Of a DNA stretch of 32,389 bases, positions 1-8,442 are shown in pieces. Position 1 is the first letter of the stretch; each line of letters starts with the position of its first letter. The position numbers were made by a program, and so were the translations under genes. Source of the DNA: a virus; the IMG/VR virus record IMGVR_UViG_3300034121_000815, positions 1-32,389 of that record. One strand, 5' to 3'. Under the pieces are notes generated by a model that had not been told where the DNA came from, ran no database searches, and saw only the letters and a program-made list of their open reading frames with translations.

Positions 1-127
1 AACGTCGTTGGGGCAACAGGTGTCAATCAATTGGCGGGCGTTATCGGAAATCGAGAGGCGGCACCAGTGCAAGCGTATGTCGTTGCTAATAATGTGACAA
101 CGGCCCAATCCTTAGATCGTAACATCA
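1..127. repeat. 127-bp direct terminal repeat, left copy
   Basis: Identical base for base to 32263-32389. It lies inside the tape-measure coding sequence. A repeat of exactly 127 bp equals a k-mer size commonly used by short-read assemblers, so it is best read as an assembly overlap proving a circular or circularly permuted genome, not as a biological terminal repeat. Confidence 0.95.
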
Positions 128-153
128 TATCGAGCGCAACACTTGGAGGGTAA
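1..153 (+). CDS. Tape measure protein, C-terminal end (continues from 30553-32389)
   Basis: Frame 1 is open from base 1 to a TAA at 151-153 and encodes the last 50 residues of the tape measure protein. Bases 1-127 repeat 32263-32389 exactly and in the same codon phase, so on the circular molecule the gene is 30553-32262 joined to 1-153, giving 620 residues. The piece ends in a Gly/Ser/Ala-rich tail. It is not a separate gene; it is split only because the assembly was opened here. Confidence 0.93.
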   Translation, partial: NVVGATGVNQLAGVIGNREAAPVQAYVVANNVTTAQSLDRNIISSATLGG

Positions 154-164
154 TATTTTAGGGT

Positions 165-240
165 TATAACCTTAAAAAACTATAAAATTTTAAGGTTATA
201 GGTTGAAAAAAGGGTTTAAATATTCAATCTAAAGATTGAA
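165..240 (+). terminator. Two hairpins after the tape-measure gene (weak terminator/operator)
   Basis: A 13-bp perfect inverted repeat (arms 165-177 and 188-200, 10-nt loop) follows the tape-measure stop at 153. A second hairpin has 8-bp arms TTCAATCT (223-230) and AGATTGAA (233-240). Neither is followed by a clear T run, so termination is uncertain; RNA processing or an operator ahead of the capsid genes is equally possible. No TAnnTTTG promoter was seen in the 154-288 gap. Confidence 0.45.
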
Positions 241-288
241 AACGAAAAAAAAGTTTATAACAAACAATTAAAAATCAGTTATTAAGTT

Positions 289-1401
289 ATGGAAACGTAC
301 GAAGTAAAATTTAACGAAGAGGAAAACGACGGTGTATACTGTGTATCATTGGTATCCGATCCTGCCATAGGTGTTCAATTTGTGACCTTATCAAAGCAAA
401 AAGAGTTAAAGCTCGCAACGATAAACGAGGAGCAACGCATTTTATTGGGTGCGGTATTAATACCAAACCAACCGATATATAGAAACCAAGACGGACACGA
501 GTTTAATATCGTATTCCCTGCGGAAACGATAAAGCAAGTACAACAAAATTTCAGTCGTCAAGGATATCTTAACAACTCAACGATTGAACACTCGGGCCAA
601 CAAATTAACGACGTGACTTTTGTTGAAACGTGGATAAAAGAAGACGAGGTACACGATAAGTCGGTGCGCTACGGATTTAACGAGCCAGTTGGAACTTGGT
701 TCGCTGCTATGAAAGTGAACAACGACGAGATTTGGAACGACTACGTTAAGACAGGGAAAGTAAAAGGCTTTTCAATCGATGGGGTTTTTGACTTAGAAAA
801 AGTAAATTTAAAAAGTGAATATATGAATCTAAATGAAATCGTTAACGCGATAAAAGATGGGTTCGCTTCGGTAAAATTATCGAACGAGACCGAGCAAGTG
901 GAGGCCGTAGAAGTTACAATGGCAACCATGATGCTCAAAGATGGTGTTACCGTTTTGGAAGCTGAATCGTTTGAAACTGGGGTTTATAGCGAACCTAAGT
1001 CAGTGATGATTGTAGCAGAAAATGGTGATAAAGTAGCTGCTCCAATTGGAGAACACGAACTTGAAGACGGTAGAATTTTGGTAATTACCGAAGAGGGAAT
1101 TATTGCCGAGATCAAAGAAATGGAGGCCGAGACTGAGGTTGAGGTAACCATTGAGCAAAACGTAGAAATGTCAAACGAGGATTTGGTAAAACAAATCGTT
1201 ACCTCAATGAGCGTTGAAGTAGCTAAGCAAATCGAGGCTATTCGCACCGAATTGTCAGCTCAAATCGCTGAGGTTAAAACAACTCAAGTAGATGTAAAAG
1301 CGTCAACAAAAGCGAAACCCGAAGTAAAAGAGGTTTCAAACACAAACGTGAAAATGACACGCACACAAAAAATTCAAAATAATCTTAAAAACTTAAACTA
1401 A
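289..1401 (+). CDS. Prohead protease, XkdF-like (Peptidase_S78_2), with scaffold-like C-terminus
   Basis: Probable head-maturation protease of 370 aa that would cut scaffold and capsid protein inside the prohead. Residues 1-170 resemble the XkdF/Peptidase_S78_2 family: an N-terminal VSLVSDPAIG segment, GAVLIPNQPIYR, a His in STIEHSG (H101) and a Ser in VKGFSIDG (S162), the expected His/Ser catalytic pair. The remaining 200 residues are charged and Glu/Lys/Val-rich with helical stretches, as expected for a scaffold fused to the protease; no separate scaffold gene is present. The major capsid gene follows with a TAATG overlap, the usual protease-capsid arrangement. Confidence 0.85.
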   Translation: METYEVKFNEEENDGVYCVSLVSDPAIGVQFVTLSKQKELKLATINEEQRILLGAVLIPNQPIYRNQDGHEFNIVFPAETIKQVQQNFSRQGYLNNSTIEHSGQQINDVTFVETWIKEDEVHDKSVRYGFNEPVGTWFAAMKVNNDEIWNDYVKTGKVKGFSIDGVFDLEKVNLKSEYMNLNEIVNAIKDGFASVKLSNETEQVEAVEVTMATMMLKDGVTVLEAESFETGVYSEPKSVMIVAENGDKVAAPIGEHELEDGRILVITEEGIIAEIKEMEAETEVEVTIEQNVEMSNEDLVKQIVTSMSVEVAKQIEAIRTELSAQIAEVKTTQVDVKASTKAKPEVKEVSNTNVKMTRTQKIQNNLKNLN

Positions 1402-2303
1402 TGCCTACAAGTACAACTGTATCATCAAACTACGCCGGACGTGATGCCGGTGTTATTATTGGTCAAGCGTTCAAAACTATTGACACAATTGAAAAAAATG
1501 CGGTAACAATCGCTGAAAACGTAAACTACAAATTGAGCTTGCGTAAAATTGCTTACACCGACGGAACAACCGCTTACACTTGCGGATTTGCTCCAGCAGG
1601 AACAATCGTATTGAACGAGAACTTAGTTGAGCCGTTCAAATTCAAAAACGATTTCGACGTTTGTAAAGAAGATTTCCGTGCTACTTGGTCCGATGGGATT
1701 ATGGGTGCAGGTGCTGCTAACTCAACCGCTCCAAGCGACATCATGGACGCAATCCAAGCAGAAGTTTTGGGTGCAATCGGCGAGAAATTAGAGACTGACA
1801 TTTGGCAGTCATCTACAAACTTCGACGGATTCTTGACTTTGTTCGCTGCTGATGGAGACGTAAACAAGCCAACTGCTGACGCCGTTGTAAGTGAGTCAAA
1901 CGTTTTGGCTAAGTATTTGAAACCAGCTTTAGCTGACGTTCCAACTGCTTTGAAAAACAAAGAGTTAATTTTCGCCGTATCTCCTGACGTTGCTGAGGCT
2001 TATAGCTTCCACTTGTCTACTCAAGGAATCACTTACGGAATGGGTAACACTGACTTCCCTTTAACTTTCGGACGTCACACAATCACTGTATTGAACGGAT
2101 TACCTGACAACACTGTTGTTATCTACGAGCGTAAAAACTTAGTTTTTGCTACTGGTTTAACTGCTGACCACAATCAAGTGGCTATGGTTGACGAAGACGA
2201 AATCGGTCTATTGACTGGTAAAGTAAGAGGTAAAGTTGTATACAATGTTGGTGTTGGATACTACAACCCTGAGGAAATCGTTTACTTGACTTACGAAGCA
2301 TAA
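1401..2303 (+). CDS. Major capsid protein
   Basis: 300-aa protein that I take to be the HK97-fold shell subunit. The case rests on its position just after the protease (TAATG coupling), its length, an evenly biased codon choice typical of a highly expressed gene, and its match to the style of Bacteroidota phage capsid proteins (N-terminal YAGRDAGVIIGQAF, C-terminal GKVVYNVGVGYYNPEEIVY). No cleavage site was identified. A strong terminator follows 11 nt after the stop, which would set capsid transcript levels apart from the genes downstream. Confidence 0.85.
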   Translation: MPTSTTVSSNYAGRDAGVIIGQAFKTIDTIEKNAVTIAENVNYKLSLRKIAYTDGTTAYTCGFAPAGTIVLNENLVEPFKFKNDFDVCKEDFRATWSDGIMGAGAANSTAPSDIMDAIQAEVLGAIGEKLETDIWQSSTNFDGFLTLFAADGDVNKPTADAVVSESNVLAKYLKPALADVPTALKNKELIFAVSPDVAEAYSFHLSTQGITYGMGNTDFPLTFGRHTITVLNGLPDNTVVIYERKNLVFATGLTADHNQVAMVDEDEIGLLTGKVRGKVVYNVGVGYYNPEEIVYLTYEA

Positions 2304-2314
2304 TACTAATAAAG

Positions 2315-2340
2315 ACCGCCTCTTAATTGGGGCGGTTTTA
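2315..2340 (+). terminator. Intrinsic terminator after major capsid gene
   Basis: Stem ACCGCC (2315-2320) with GGCGGT (2331-2336), 10-nt loop, followed by TTTTA. It ends only 17 nt before the next start codon at 2357. Confidence 0.85.
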
Positions 2341-2356
2341 AATACCAAAAATCAAT

Positions 2357-2881
2357 ATGGCCTGTTTAATAACAAAGGGTAAATTATTGGGTTGCAAAGA
2401 CCAACGCGGTGGAATCAAAAATTTGTATTTAGCAAATTTCGCCGAGTATGGGTACACTATTGCCGCTCAAGTATTGACCGACTTAGGAGATCTCGCTGAG
2501 GTTTTCAAATATGAAGTAAAGGCTACCACAAACGCCTTGACTGAAACTGGTACCGTGTCGGAAGACAACGGAACATTTTTAAACGCACAATCTTTGGCCG
2601 TAACTTTGCCAAAATTGAGCGCAGACTTACAAGCTCAAATCCAATTGATTTGTGCAGGTCGTCCTCAAGTTTTTGTTGAGGACTACAACGGAAACATCAT
2701 GCTAATTGGGTTAACCAACGGCACAATGACCAATTGCGTAAAACAAACCGGAGGAGCCGGAGGCGATTTATCCGGATTTCAACTTACCATCGCTGCTGAG
2801 GAGTCAAACTTGTCGCCATTCTTGAGCGCGGGTATGGTAACGGCTCTTTATGCTTTGGTATCCGAAGACGTTGTTTCTTAA
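2357..2881 (+). CDS. Probable major tail (tail tube) protein
   Basis: 174-aa protein without an obvious enzymatic motif. It sits between two strong terminators directly after the capsid gene, so it has its own transcription level, as expected for an abundant virion protein. Alternating hydrophobic segments such as VFVEDYNGNIMLIGLTNG and the closing FQLTIAAEESNLSPFL suggest a beta-rich fold. Tail tube subunits of this size are normal for siphoviruses, and no other candidate is visible. A head-decoration protein is the main alternative. Confidence 0.6.
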   Translation: MACLITKGKLLGCKDQRGGIKNLYLANFAEYGYTIAAQVLTDLGDLAEVFKYEVKATTNALTETGTVSEDNGTFLNAQSLAVTLPKLSADLQAQIQLICAGRPQVFVEDYNGNIMLIGLTNGTMTNCVKQTGGAGGDLSGFQLTIAAEESNLSPFLSAGMVTALYALVSEDVVS

Positions 2882-2906
2882 TTTCTTTCATAGTTTTGTC
2901 TCATTA

Positions 2907-2930
2907 AACGCTCCTTTCGGGGCGTTTTTT
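2907..2930 (+). terminator. Intrinsic terminator after tail-tube gene
   Basis: Stem AACGCTCC (2907-2914) pairs with GGGGCGTT (2919-2926) around a TTTC loop and runs into a six-T tract ending at 2930. Confidence 0.9.
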
Positions 2931-2944
2931 GTTACAAATCGTTA

Positions 2945-2959
2945 TTTTTTAGTTATATA
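2945..2959 (+). promoter_or_regulatory. Leader motif TTTTTTAGTTATATA (copy 1 of 2)
   Basis: This 15-nt string lies 4 nt upstream of the ATG at 2963 and recurs exactly at 25216-25230, just upstream of the ATG at 25234. Both copies open a structural-gene operon. It does not match the Bacteroidota TAnnTTTG box; it could be a late promoter element or a translation enhancer. Confidence 0.5.
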
Positions 2960-2962
2960 AGT

Positions 2963-3271
2963 ATGTGGACATTCAATTTAACTGCGCCTTACCAATTTCG
3001 TTGCATCCCAAGAGGGTACAATAGTGGCGAAATAACGTTTTTATTAAGAGACGAAACGCGCGACATCACTTACACAATCGAAACAACTGCCGTATATTAC
3101 CAAAATAACGTCTTAGTTTTGATTTTCAACACGCCAATTTTAAAAGAAGGCCAATCGTTTGAGGTTACAATCAACGAAAATGACGAGCTTATATATAGAG
3201 GCAAGGCTTACGCTACGGCTCAAACTGATTTGGAAAATTTTGAACTCAATAACGGAGTTTTAAAAGTATAA
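2963..3271 (+). CDS. Small structural-region protein, unknown function
   Basis: 102 aa, first gene of the portal operon, 4 nt upstream of the portal start. It is predicted to be beta-strand-rich (GEITFLLRDETRDITYTIET, NNVLVLIFNTPILKEGQSFE) with no catalytic motif or membrane segment. Proteins of this style are common beside portal genes in Bacteroidota phages, but I cannot name a role. It could be a virion or assembly accessory protein. Confidence 0.7.
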   Translation: MWTFNLTAPYQFRCIPRGYNSGEITFLLRDETRDITYTIETTAVYYQNNVLVLIFNTPILKEGQSFEVTINENDELIYRGKAYATAQTDLENFELNNGVLKV

Positions 3272-3274
3272 TTT

Positions 3275-4996
3275 ATGGACAAACTACAAGTAATAAACCT
3301 ATCGAATTACATTCGCCCTGAGATTAAAGAGGTCTCGGGTAAAAAGTGGGTATTAAACGGAGAGAAAAACTCATTTTATCAAACTATAATTGACGCCTAC
3401 AACGGATCGCCTACAAATTCGGCGGTCATCGATAGTTATTCGCAGTTCATTTATGGTAAAGGATTGACCTCAAAAGACAAAGCTAAAAAGCCGAGCGAGT
3501 GGGCCGCGATCATGTCGCTCCTATCTAAGAAGGATTTGCGTAAAATATGCAAAGATTTCGAGATGTTTGGCGAGGCGTCGATTGAGCTTAAATATATCAA
3601 TAATAAAATTCAACGTTGCTTTCACGTTGCCAAACAACGCATCGCTCCCGAAGTGGCGAACGATGAGGGCGATATAACAGGGTATTACTACTCTTATGAT
3701 TTCAGCAACGTAAACAAATATAAACCCGAACGCATCGACGCATTTGGATACGGCGATGGAATGGGGGAACGCTCCGAGATTTATGTAATTCACGATTACC
3801 AAGTTGGGCAATTTTACTACTCCAACCCGTCGTACGTTTCCGGACTTTCGTGGGCAGCGATGGAGAACGAGATCTCGAATTACTCCGTTAATCATATTCA
3901 AAATGGTTTGAGCTTTGGCCACATCATAAATATGAACGCTGGAGTGCAACCAAGTGAGGAGACAATCTTACTAAACACTCAAGCAATCCGCCAACACTTA
4001 ACAGGCAGCAGCAACGCGGGGAAATTCTTTTTGAATTGGAACGACACCAAAGAGAATGAGATTACAATCAGTAATTTGGAAGTGAGCGACGCGCACCAGC
4101 AGTATGCGTATTTGAGTGCTGAGGCAAGGCAACAACTTTGCACGGCCCACAAATTGACATCGCCAATGCTGGTGGGTATCAAAGAGGCGGCAGGATTTAG
4201 CTCAACGGCGGACGAAATAAAAGTCGGATTTGAGGAGTTAATGATAAATGTAATCAAACCAAAGCAAGAGGTTATCTTGGACTCGTTGATGGAGATTTTT
4301 GCGGTTAACGGATTGACTTTGGATTTAGAATTTGAAAGTTTAAGAAGCGAGGAGGAAGTAGTTGTAAAGGCTCCCGTTGTTACTCAATTGGCAGCGCAGC
4401 ACGTTTGTTGCTCAAAAGACGACAACGGACTTTCGGAAGTAGCCGACGCGCTTATCGAGATGGGCGAAATCGTTGACGAGGATGAGTGGGAGGAAGTAGA
4501 CGCTATTCCAGTGCGTGGCGATTTAGAGATTAACGAAATTACTTTGAATTTAGCCAAGTCGTTTGCGAGTTTTCCTAACGTAACAAGCGAGCAGGACACG
4601 ATGTTGTTTAAAATCCGCTATACTTACGCAGGTAGTGCAACTCCTCAACGTGAGTTTTGTAAAAAAATGATAAGCGCAGGGCGTACATACCGCAAAGAAG
4701 ACATCGTTTTGGCAGGCTCAAAAAGAGTGAACGAGGGATTTGGACCTAATGGAGCCGACACTTACGATATATGGTTGTATAAAGGATCGGTAAATTGTCA
4801 ACATTTTTGGATGAGAAAAATCTATTTGCGCAAAAATAATAAGCAAATAGGAATAAATGACGCTCGAAAAATGATTTTAGACCTCGATCCAGCAGACCGA
4901 CCAATGGCAAAATGGCAACAAAATGATGCTGAGGTTGCTCAAATAGCATCAAAAGAAAACAATTATTGGTCATTAACTCCAAACTATCGTCAATAA
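3275..4996 (+). CDS. Portal protein with C-terminal head-morphogenesis-like extension
   Basis: 573-aa portal subunit, which forms the dodecameric ring where DNA enters the head. Residues about 1-355 carry portal features: an N-terminal NSAVIDSYSQFIYGKGL segment, a central domain with long helices, and EARQQLCTAHKLTSPMLVG followed by the stem-like FEELMINVIKPKQEVILDSL. An acidic linker (360-415) leads to an extra domain at about 440-520 with DTMLFKIRYTYAG, REFCKKMI, RTYRKEDI, GFGPNGADTYDIWLYKG and the Cys/His cluster NCQHFWMRK. This resembles the C-terminal part of minor head/capsid-associated proteins of Bacteroidota phages, and no separate minor head gene is present. The stop is followed immediately by the next ATG. 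Confidence 0.85.
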   Translation: MDKLQVINLSNYIRPEIKEVSGKKWVLNGEKNSFYQTIIDAYNGSPTNSAVIDSYSQFIYGKGLTSKDKAKKPSEWAAIMSLLSKKDLRKICKDFEMFGEASIELKYINNKIQRCFHVAKQRIAPEVANDEGDITGYYYSYDFSNVNKYKPERIDAFGYGDGMGERSEIYVIHDYQVGQFYYSNPSYVSGLSWAAMENEISNYSVNHIQNGLSFGHIINMNAGVQPSEETILLNTQAIRQHLTGSSNAGKFFLNWNDTKENEITISNLEVSDAHQQYAYLSAEARQQLCTAHKLTSPMLVGIKEAAGFSSTADEIKVGFEELMINVIKPKQEVILDSLMEIFAVNGLTLDLEFESLRSEEEVVVKAPVVTQLAAQHVCCSKDDNGLSEVADALIEMGEIVDEDEWEEVDAIPVRGDLEINEITLNLAKSFASFPNVTSEQDTMLFKIRYTYAGSATPQREFCKKMISAGRTYRKEDIVLAGSKRVNEGFGPNGADTYDIWLYKGSVNCQHFWMRKIYLRKNNKQIGINDARKMILDLDPADRPMAKWQQNDAEVAQIASKENNYWSLTPNYRQ

Positions 4997-5506
4997 ATGG
5001 CAACTATTATACTACTTAAAGAGAACGAGCTTACAAAAAACACCCTACTTGGGGGAAATTTGGACATAGATTTATATATTCCCTGCATTGCAGATGCCCA
5101 AAGGACAAGGCTTGAGGAGATTTTAGGGGAGACATTATACAATAAGATTTGCGACGACTTCGATAACGACGATTTAAGCGGAGATTATTTAACTTTGTAC
5201 GAAGATTATATCAAACCTTTTTTAATCTCGCAAAGCGCAGTAGAGTACCTCCTAATCGGCGCCTATAAAGTAAACAACAACGGTATATTTAAGGCGCAAC
5301 CTGATAACTCGGTGGCGGTTGACAAAACCGAAGTTGACTACTTGGTAAATAATATGCGATTAAAGGCTGAGATGTATCAAAATCGTATGGAAAAGTGGCT
5401 TATTAAATTCCACTTACCCGAATATGTAAGCAGCTCAAATAATATAGTTAACCCAATCCGCAACCGAATGATTTGCGGCAAATGGTATCTCGATAACCCA
5501 TATTAA
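4997..5506 (+). CDS. Head-tail connector/adaptor (DUF6712-like)
   Basis: 169 aa. The start LLKENELTKNTLLGGNLDID, then ILGETLYNKICDD, LYEDYIKPFLISQSAVEYL and a C-terminal helix with MYQNRMEKWL match the all-helical adaptor family (DUF6712-like) found after portal genes in Bacteroidota phages. It probably docks on the portal ring and joins head to tail. The start is the ATG directly after the portal stop. Confidence 0.75.
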   Translation: MATIILLKENELTKNTLLGGNLDIDLYIPCIADAQRTRLEEILGETLYNKICDDFDNDDLSGDYLTLYEDYIKPFLISQSAVEYLLIGAYKVNNNGIFKAQPDNSVAVDKTEVDYLVNNMRLKAEMYQNRMEKWLIKFHLPEYVSSSNNIVNPIRNRMICGKWYLDNPY

Positions 5507-5511
5507 AATAT

Positions 5512-5646
5512 ATGCGCAAGACCGACAAACGAACAGAAGAGAACATCAAAAAACTTAAACTATTTTTAAAAAATGGCATCGACACTAAACTTTTCGACCA
5601 AAAGGGGCGACACGTTCAAAAAGACGGACTTTCAAATAAACGTTAA
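5512..5646 (+). CDS. Possible 44-aa basic small protein (doubtful)
   Basis: ATG at 5512 opens a 44-codon frame (MRKTDKRTEENIKKLKLFLK...) filling the 5507-5572 gap, but its last 74 nt overlap the well-supported gene at 5573. The N-terminal half looks like a basic amphipathic helix. The overlap makes it doubtful. Confidence 0.25.
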   Translation: MRKTDKRTEENIKKLKLFLKNGIDTKLFDQKGRHVQKDGLSNKR

Positions 5647-5896
5647 CGAGGTACCATTAGACCTTACCGATGGCGATGTACGTATGCAATTGCGTAAAGA
5701 GGCTGGAGGCGTTGTTGCTTTGGAGGTGCCAATTACTATTTTCGACGCAGTAAACGGCGAGTTTTGTATCGATGAGCAAATAATCGACATTCAAGCCTGC
5801 ACCTACAAATACGACATTCAAATCACTCAAGAGAGTGGCGAGGTTGACACTTGGATAAGTGGACTCTTTACAGTAACAGACGATATTACACGATAA
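5573..5896 (+). CDS. Small beta-rich virion-associated protein, BppU-N-like
   Basis: 107 aa. The pattern LNFSTKRGDTFKKTDFQINV ... PLDLTDGDVRMQLRK ... YKYDIQITQESGEVDTWISG resembles small Ig-like proteins that precede tail fibres and are related to the N-terminal domain of baseplate upper proteins (BppU_N). It lies between the connector and the tail fibre, with the fibre ATG 2 nt after its stop. The family link is by pattern and not certain. Confidence 0.6.
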   Translation: MASTLNFSTKRGDTFKKTDFQINVNEVPLDLTDGDVRMQLRKEAGGVVALEVPITIFDAVNGEFCIDEQIIDIQACTYKYDIQITQESGEVDTWISGLFTVTDDITR

Positions 5897-5898
5897 GC

Positions 5899-7854
5899 AT
5901 GGCTGACAATGTAAATATAATAGTACAAGACACAATCAACGACATCGTCGTAAATGCAGCGGTTGTAGTTGAGACAATCGACATCAACGTACAAGCTGCG
6001 GTTGACGTGGTTGACATCGTAGCAAACCCGAACAATTACGTTGTAAATATCAATCGTATAATTGGCGAGCAGGTGCAGTCGGATTGGACACAAACGGACA
6101 ACCAAGCTCCCGACTATATTAAAAACAAACCGACTATCCCTGCGGCTCAAGTCAATTCCGATTGGGATGCAACGAGTGGCGTGGCTGAGATTTTAAACAA
6201 GCCTACAATTCCTACAAAAACAAGCGACCTTACTAACGATGGCGAGAATGGCGTTGATCCGTTTATAACGGCAGCGGACATCCCTCCAGTGACTGGCTTT
6301 GTTCCTTACACAGGCGCGACTGCAAACGTTGACTTGGGCGAGTATGAATTAAAAGCGGGGCAACTAACTTTGGACACATCGCCAACAGGTACGGCAGCGG
6401 TTGCGACAACACGATGGAACGATACAATCGGAAGCTCCGAGACTACTTTAAAAGGCGGCACGGTTGTGCTAAAAAATGGGGTTGATTTAGTTGCAAGAGT
6501 AGTAAATAAAGTAACGCCAAACGCAACGTTATTACGTGCAAATTATACGGCGGTACGTATAAGCGGGGCGCAAGGTCAACGATTAGCCGTTGCATACGCC
6601 CAAGCCAATAACGATAACAATTCAGCCGATACGATTGGACTTGTTTGCGAAAATATAGCCACAAATCAAGAGGGTTTCATTATGACAATGGGACAATTTG
6701 AGGAGATTAACACAACGGGGAGTTTACAGGGCGAAACGTGGGTTGATGGGGATGTACTTTATTTATCGCCTACAACTGCGGGACGATTGACAAACATCAA
6801 GCCAACGGGCGTAACAGGTCACATTGTTGTGATGGGTTACGTGGAATACGCTCACGCTAATCACGGAAAAATCTACGTTAAGATTATGAACGGGTGGGAG
6901 CTTGATGAGCTGCATAACGTTTATATAAATTCGCCTGTAAATAACGAGGGGTTGTTTTACGACTCAGCGGATGCGGTTTGGAAAAATAAAACAATTGCAA
7001 CGGCTTTAGGGTTTACACCTGAAAACGTAGCAAACAAATCTACATCTACAAGTTTAGGAACAAGTAACACGCTTTACCCTACACAAAATGCGGTTAAGGT
7101 TTACGCTGATACGAAATTCACTTTACCATCACTCACAAGCGGCAGCGTTTTATTTTCAAATGGCACAACTATAGCGCAAGACAATGCGAACTTATTTTGG
7201 GATGACACGAATAATCGTTTAGGGATTGGAACGGCTACTCCTGTCGCTGCTTTAGATGTAAACGGAACAATAAGAGCAAGTACTTTAAGGGCTGATGTGC
7301 TTAATAATACAGCAAATACGGTTACATTAATTCAATTTACAGGCACAGGAAATAGACTTTTCGATAATTCAGGTGTACAAGTTGCTAATATTAGAAATTC
7401 AAATTTTCAAATTGGAACAACAACCGACGGAGGCTTTAAATTAGACGTAAACGGCACGGCGAGGGTGAGTGGTACGCTTTCAGTAAAAACAGCGAGTGGA
7501 CAACAAAGAATTTCTTTTGCAAATACTGACCAAATATATATTGGATTAGGAGCAAACAATAATCAAATTGGAGCAAATAGTAGCAATAGATTATACATAG
7601 GTAGCGAGGGAGATTTGCCTATTTATACATTAGGAACGGGAACGGTTATTGTTGGAAGTTTAGCAAATCCCACATCAAGTGCGTCAGCAAAATTTAGAAT
7701 AGATAGCACTACTCAAGGTTTCCTTCCACCAAGAATGACAAACGCACAACGTTTAGCGATTGCAAGTCCTGCTGTTGGTTTAATGGTGTATTGCACCGAT
7801 GCAGTTGAGGGTTTATATGTAAACAAATCCACAGGGTGGACATTCGTAATATAA
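5899..7854 (+). CDS. Tail fibre / receptor-binding protein
   Basis: 651 aa from ATG 5899; an in-frame upstream TTG lies inside the preceding gene. Residues 1-60 form a Val/Ile/Asp-rich attachment region. Two fibre repeats follow, SDWTQTDNQAPDYIKNKPTI (61-80) and SDWDATSGVAEILNKPTIP (87-105), then FVPYTGATANVDLGEYELK (134-152). The middle has Gly/Thr/Asn-rich fibre sequence with LGIGTATPVAALDVNGTIRA, and the end, PPRMTNAQRLAIASPAVGL then VYCTDAVEGLYVNKSTGW, is a common C-terminus of Bacteroidota phage fibres and adhesins. It likely binds the host surface. From about 6,900 the sequence becomes more AT-rich, consistent with a swapped host-range domain. Confidence 0.85.
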   Translation: MADNVNIIVQDTINDIVVNAAVVVETIDINVQAAVDVVDIVANPNNYVVNINRIIGEQVQSDWTQTDNQAPDYIKNKPTIPAAQVNSDWDATSGVAEILNKPTIPTKTSDLTNDGENGVDPFITAADIPPVTGFVPYTGATANVDLGEYELKAGQLTLDTSPTGTAAVATTRWNDTIGSSETTLKGGTVVLKNGVDLVARVVNKVTPNATLLRANYTAVRISGAQGQRLAVAYAQANNDNNSADTIGLVCENIATNQEGFIMTMGQFEEINTTGSLQGETWVDGDVLYLSPTTAGRLTNIKPTGVTGHIVVMGYVEYAHANHGKIYVKIMNGWELDELHNVYINSPVNNEGLFYDSADAVWKNKTIATALGFTPENVANKSTSTSLGTSNTLYPTQNAVKVYADTKFTLPSLTSGSVLFSNGTTIAQDNANLFWDDTNNRLGIGTATPVAALDVNGTIRASTLRADVLNNTANTVTLIQFTGTGNRLFDNSGVQVANIRNSNFQIGTTTDGGFKLDVNGTARVSGTLSVKTASGQQRISFANTDQIYIGLGANNNQIGANSSNRLYIGSEGDLPIYTLGTGTVIVGSLANPTSSASAKFRIDSTTQGFLPPRMTNAQRLAIASPAVGLMVYCTDAVEGLYVNKSTGWTFVI

Positions 7855-7865
7855 TAAATAAAAAA

Positions 7866-8117
7866 ATGGCACAAATTCAACCGATTAACTTTCCCTTTAC
7901 AGGAGAAGCTACACAGCTAAAAGTTTTAATTTTAAACTTTCCAACCGATGCAACCACTTGCACGACTTACAACGAACTTTTGACTGAGGACAATGTAATG
8001 TGCGCTAATTGGAATTATACTTTGACCGATGACGAGTTTGCAGCGTGGGGCGAGGATAACACTTGGGTGGAAACTTGCGTAGCAAAAGACAAAAATATCA
8101 CTATTTTAAAATACTAA
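7866..8117 (+). CDS. Tail-fibre-associated small protein, unknown function
   Basis: 83 aa from ATG 7866; an upstream TTG start would run into the fibre gene. The pattern QIQPINFPFTGEATQLKVLI ... TTCTTYNELLTEDN ... LTDDEFAAWGEDNTWVE is of a type often seen directly downstream of fibres in Bacteroidota phages. It has no membrane segment. A fibre chaperone or tip decoration is possible but unproven. Confidence 0.7.
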   Translation: MAQIQPINFPFTGEATQLKVLILNFPTDATTCTTYNELLTEDNVMCANWNYTLTDDEFAAWGEDNTWVETCVAKDKNITILKY

Positions 8118-8120
8118 ACA

Positions 8121-8258
8121 ATGGGAGAATTTAATATACTCAGACAAGCGATTGAGGTAGCAGTAAAAGCGGGCGTTTATGCAATGCAAGACGTTGTTAT
8201 TTTGTCGCAAATATTGGATAAATTAGAGACAAAACTCAAAGAAAATGCAACAGATTAA
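8121..8258 (+). CDS. Small helical protein, unknown function
   Basis: 45 aa (MGEFNILRQAIEVAVKAGVY...), ATG 3 nt after the previous stop. It is predicted to be one amphipathic helix followed by a charged helix. Its last 14 nt overlap the holin start, so it probably belongs to the lysis operon. Function unknown. Confidence 0.6.
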   Translation: MGEFNILRQAIEVAVKAGVYAMQDVVILSQILDKLETKLKENATD

Positions 8259-8442
8259 AGAACATATTTTGCCGATTGTTCTAATCGTTTTGGGTATTTT
8301 AGACCAAACGACTGATTTGTTGGTGGAATTGATATCGCAATTTGGTCTACCTTCATACTTCGGGACGATTTTAAAAATAACAGTAATTACTTTGGGAGCG
8401 ATTCGTTTATACCTCGCCCAGCCAAATAAATTAAATTCATGA
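8245..8442 (+). CDS. Putative holin
   Basis: 65 aa with two hydrophobic segments, about residues 8-24 (ILPIVLIVLGIL) and 39-58 (FGTILKITVITLGAIRLYLA), separated by an acidic stretch, and a short polar C-terminus. Size, topology and position two genes before the lysozyme fit a class II holin that permeabilises the inner membrane at lysis. It overlaps the next gene by 4 nt (ATGA). Confidence 0.75.
   Translation: MQQIKEHILPIVLIVLGILDQTTDLLVELISQFGLPSYFGTILKITVITLGAIRLYLAQPNKLNS

Noticed and set aside
1-127. True biological direct terminal repeat
   Set aside because: The length equals a common assembler k-mer and the repeat lies inside a coding gene; circular overlap is the simpler explanation.
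741-6150. Long reverse-strand open frames opposite the capsid, portal and fibre genes
   Set aside because: They mirror strongly coding + strand genes, have no family patterns and no start context; all clear genes are on the + strand.
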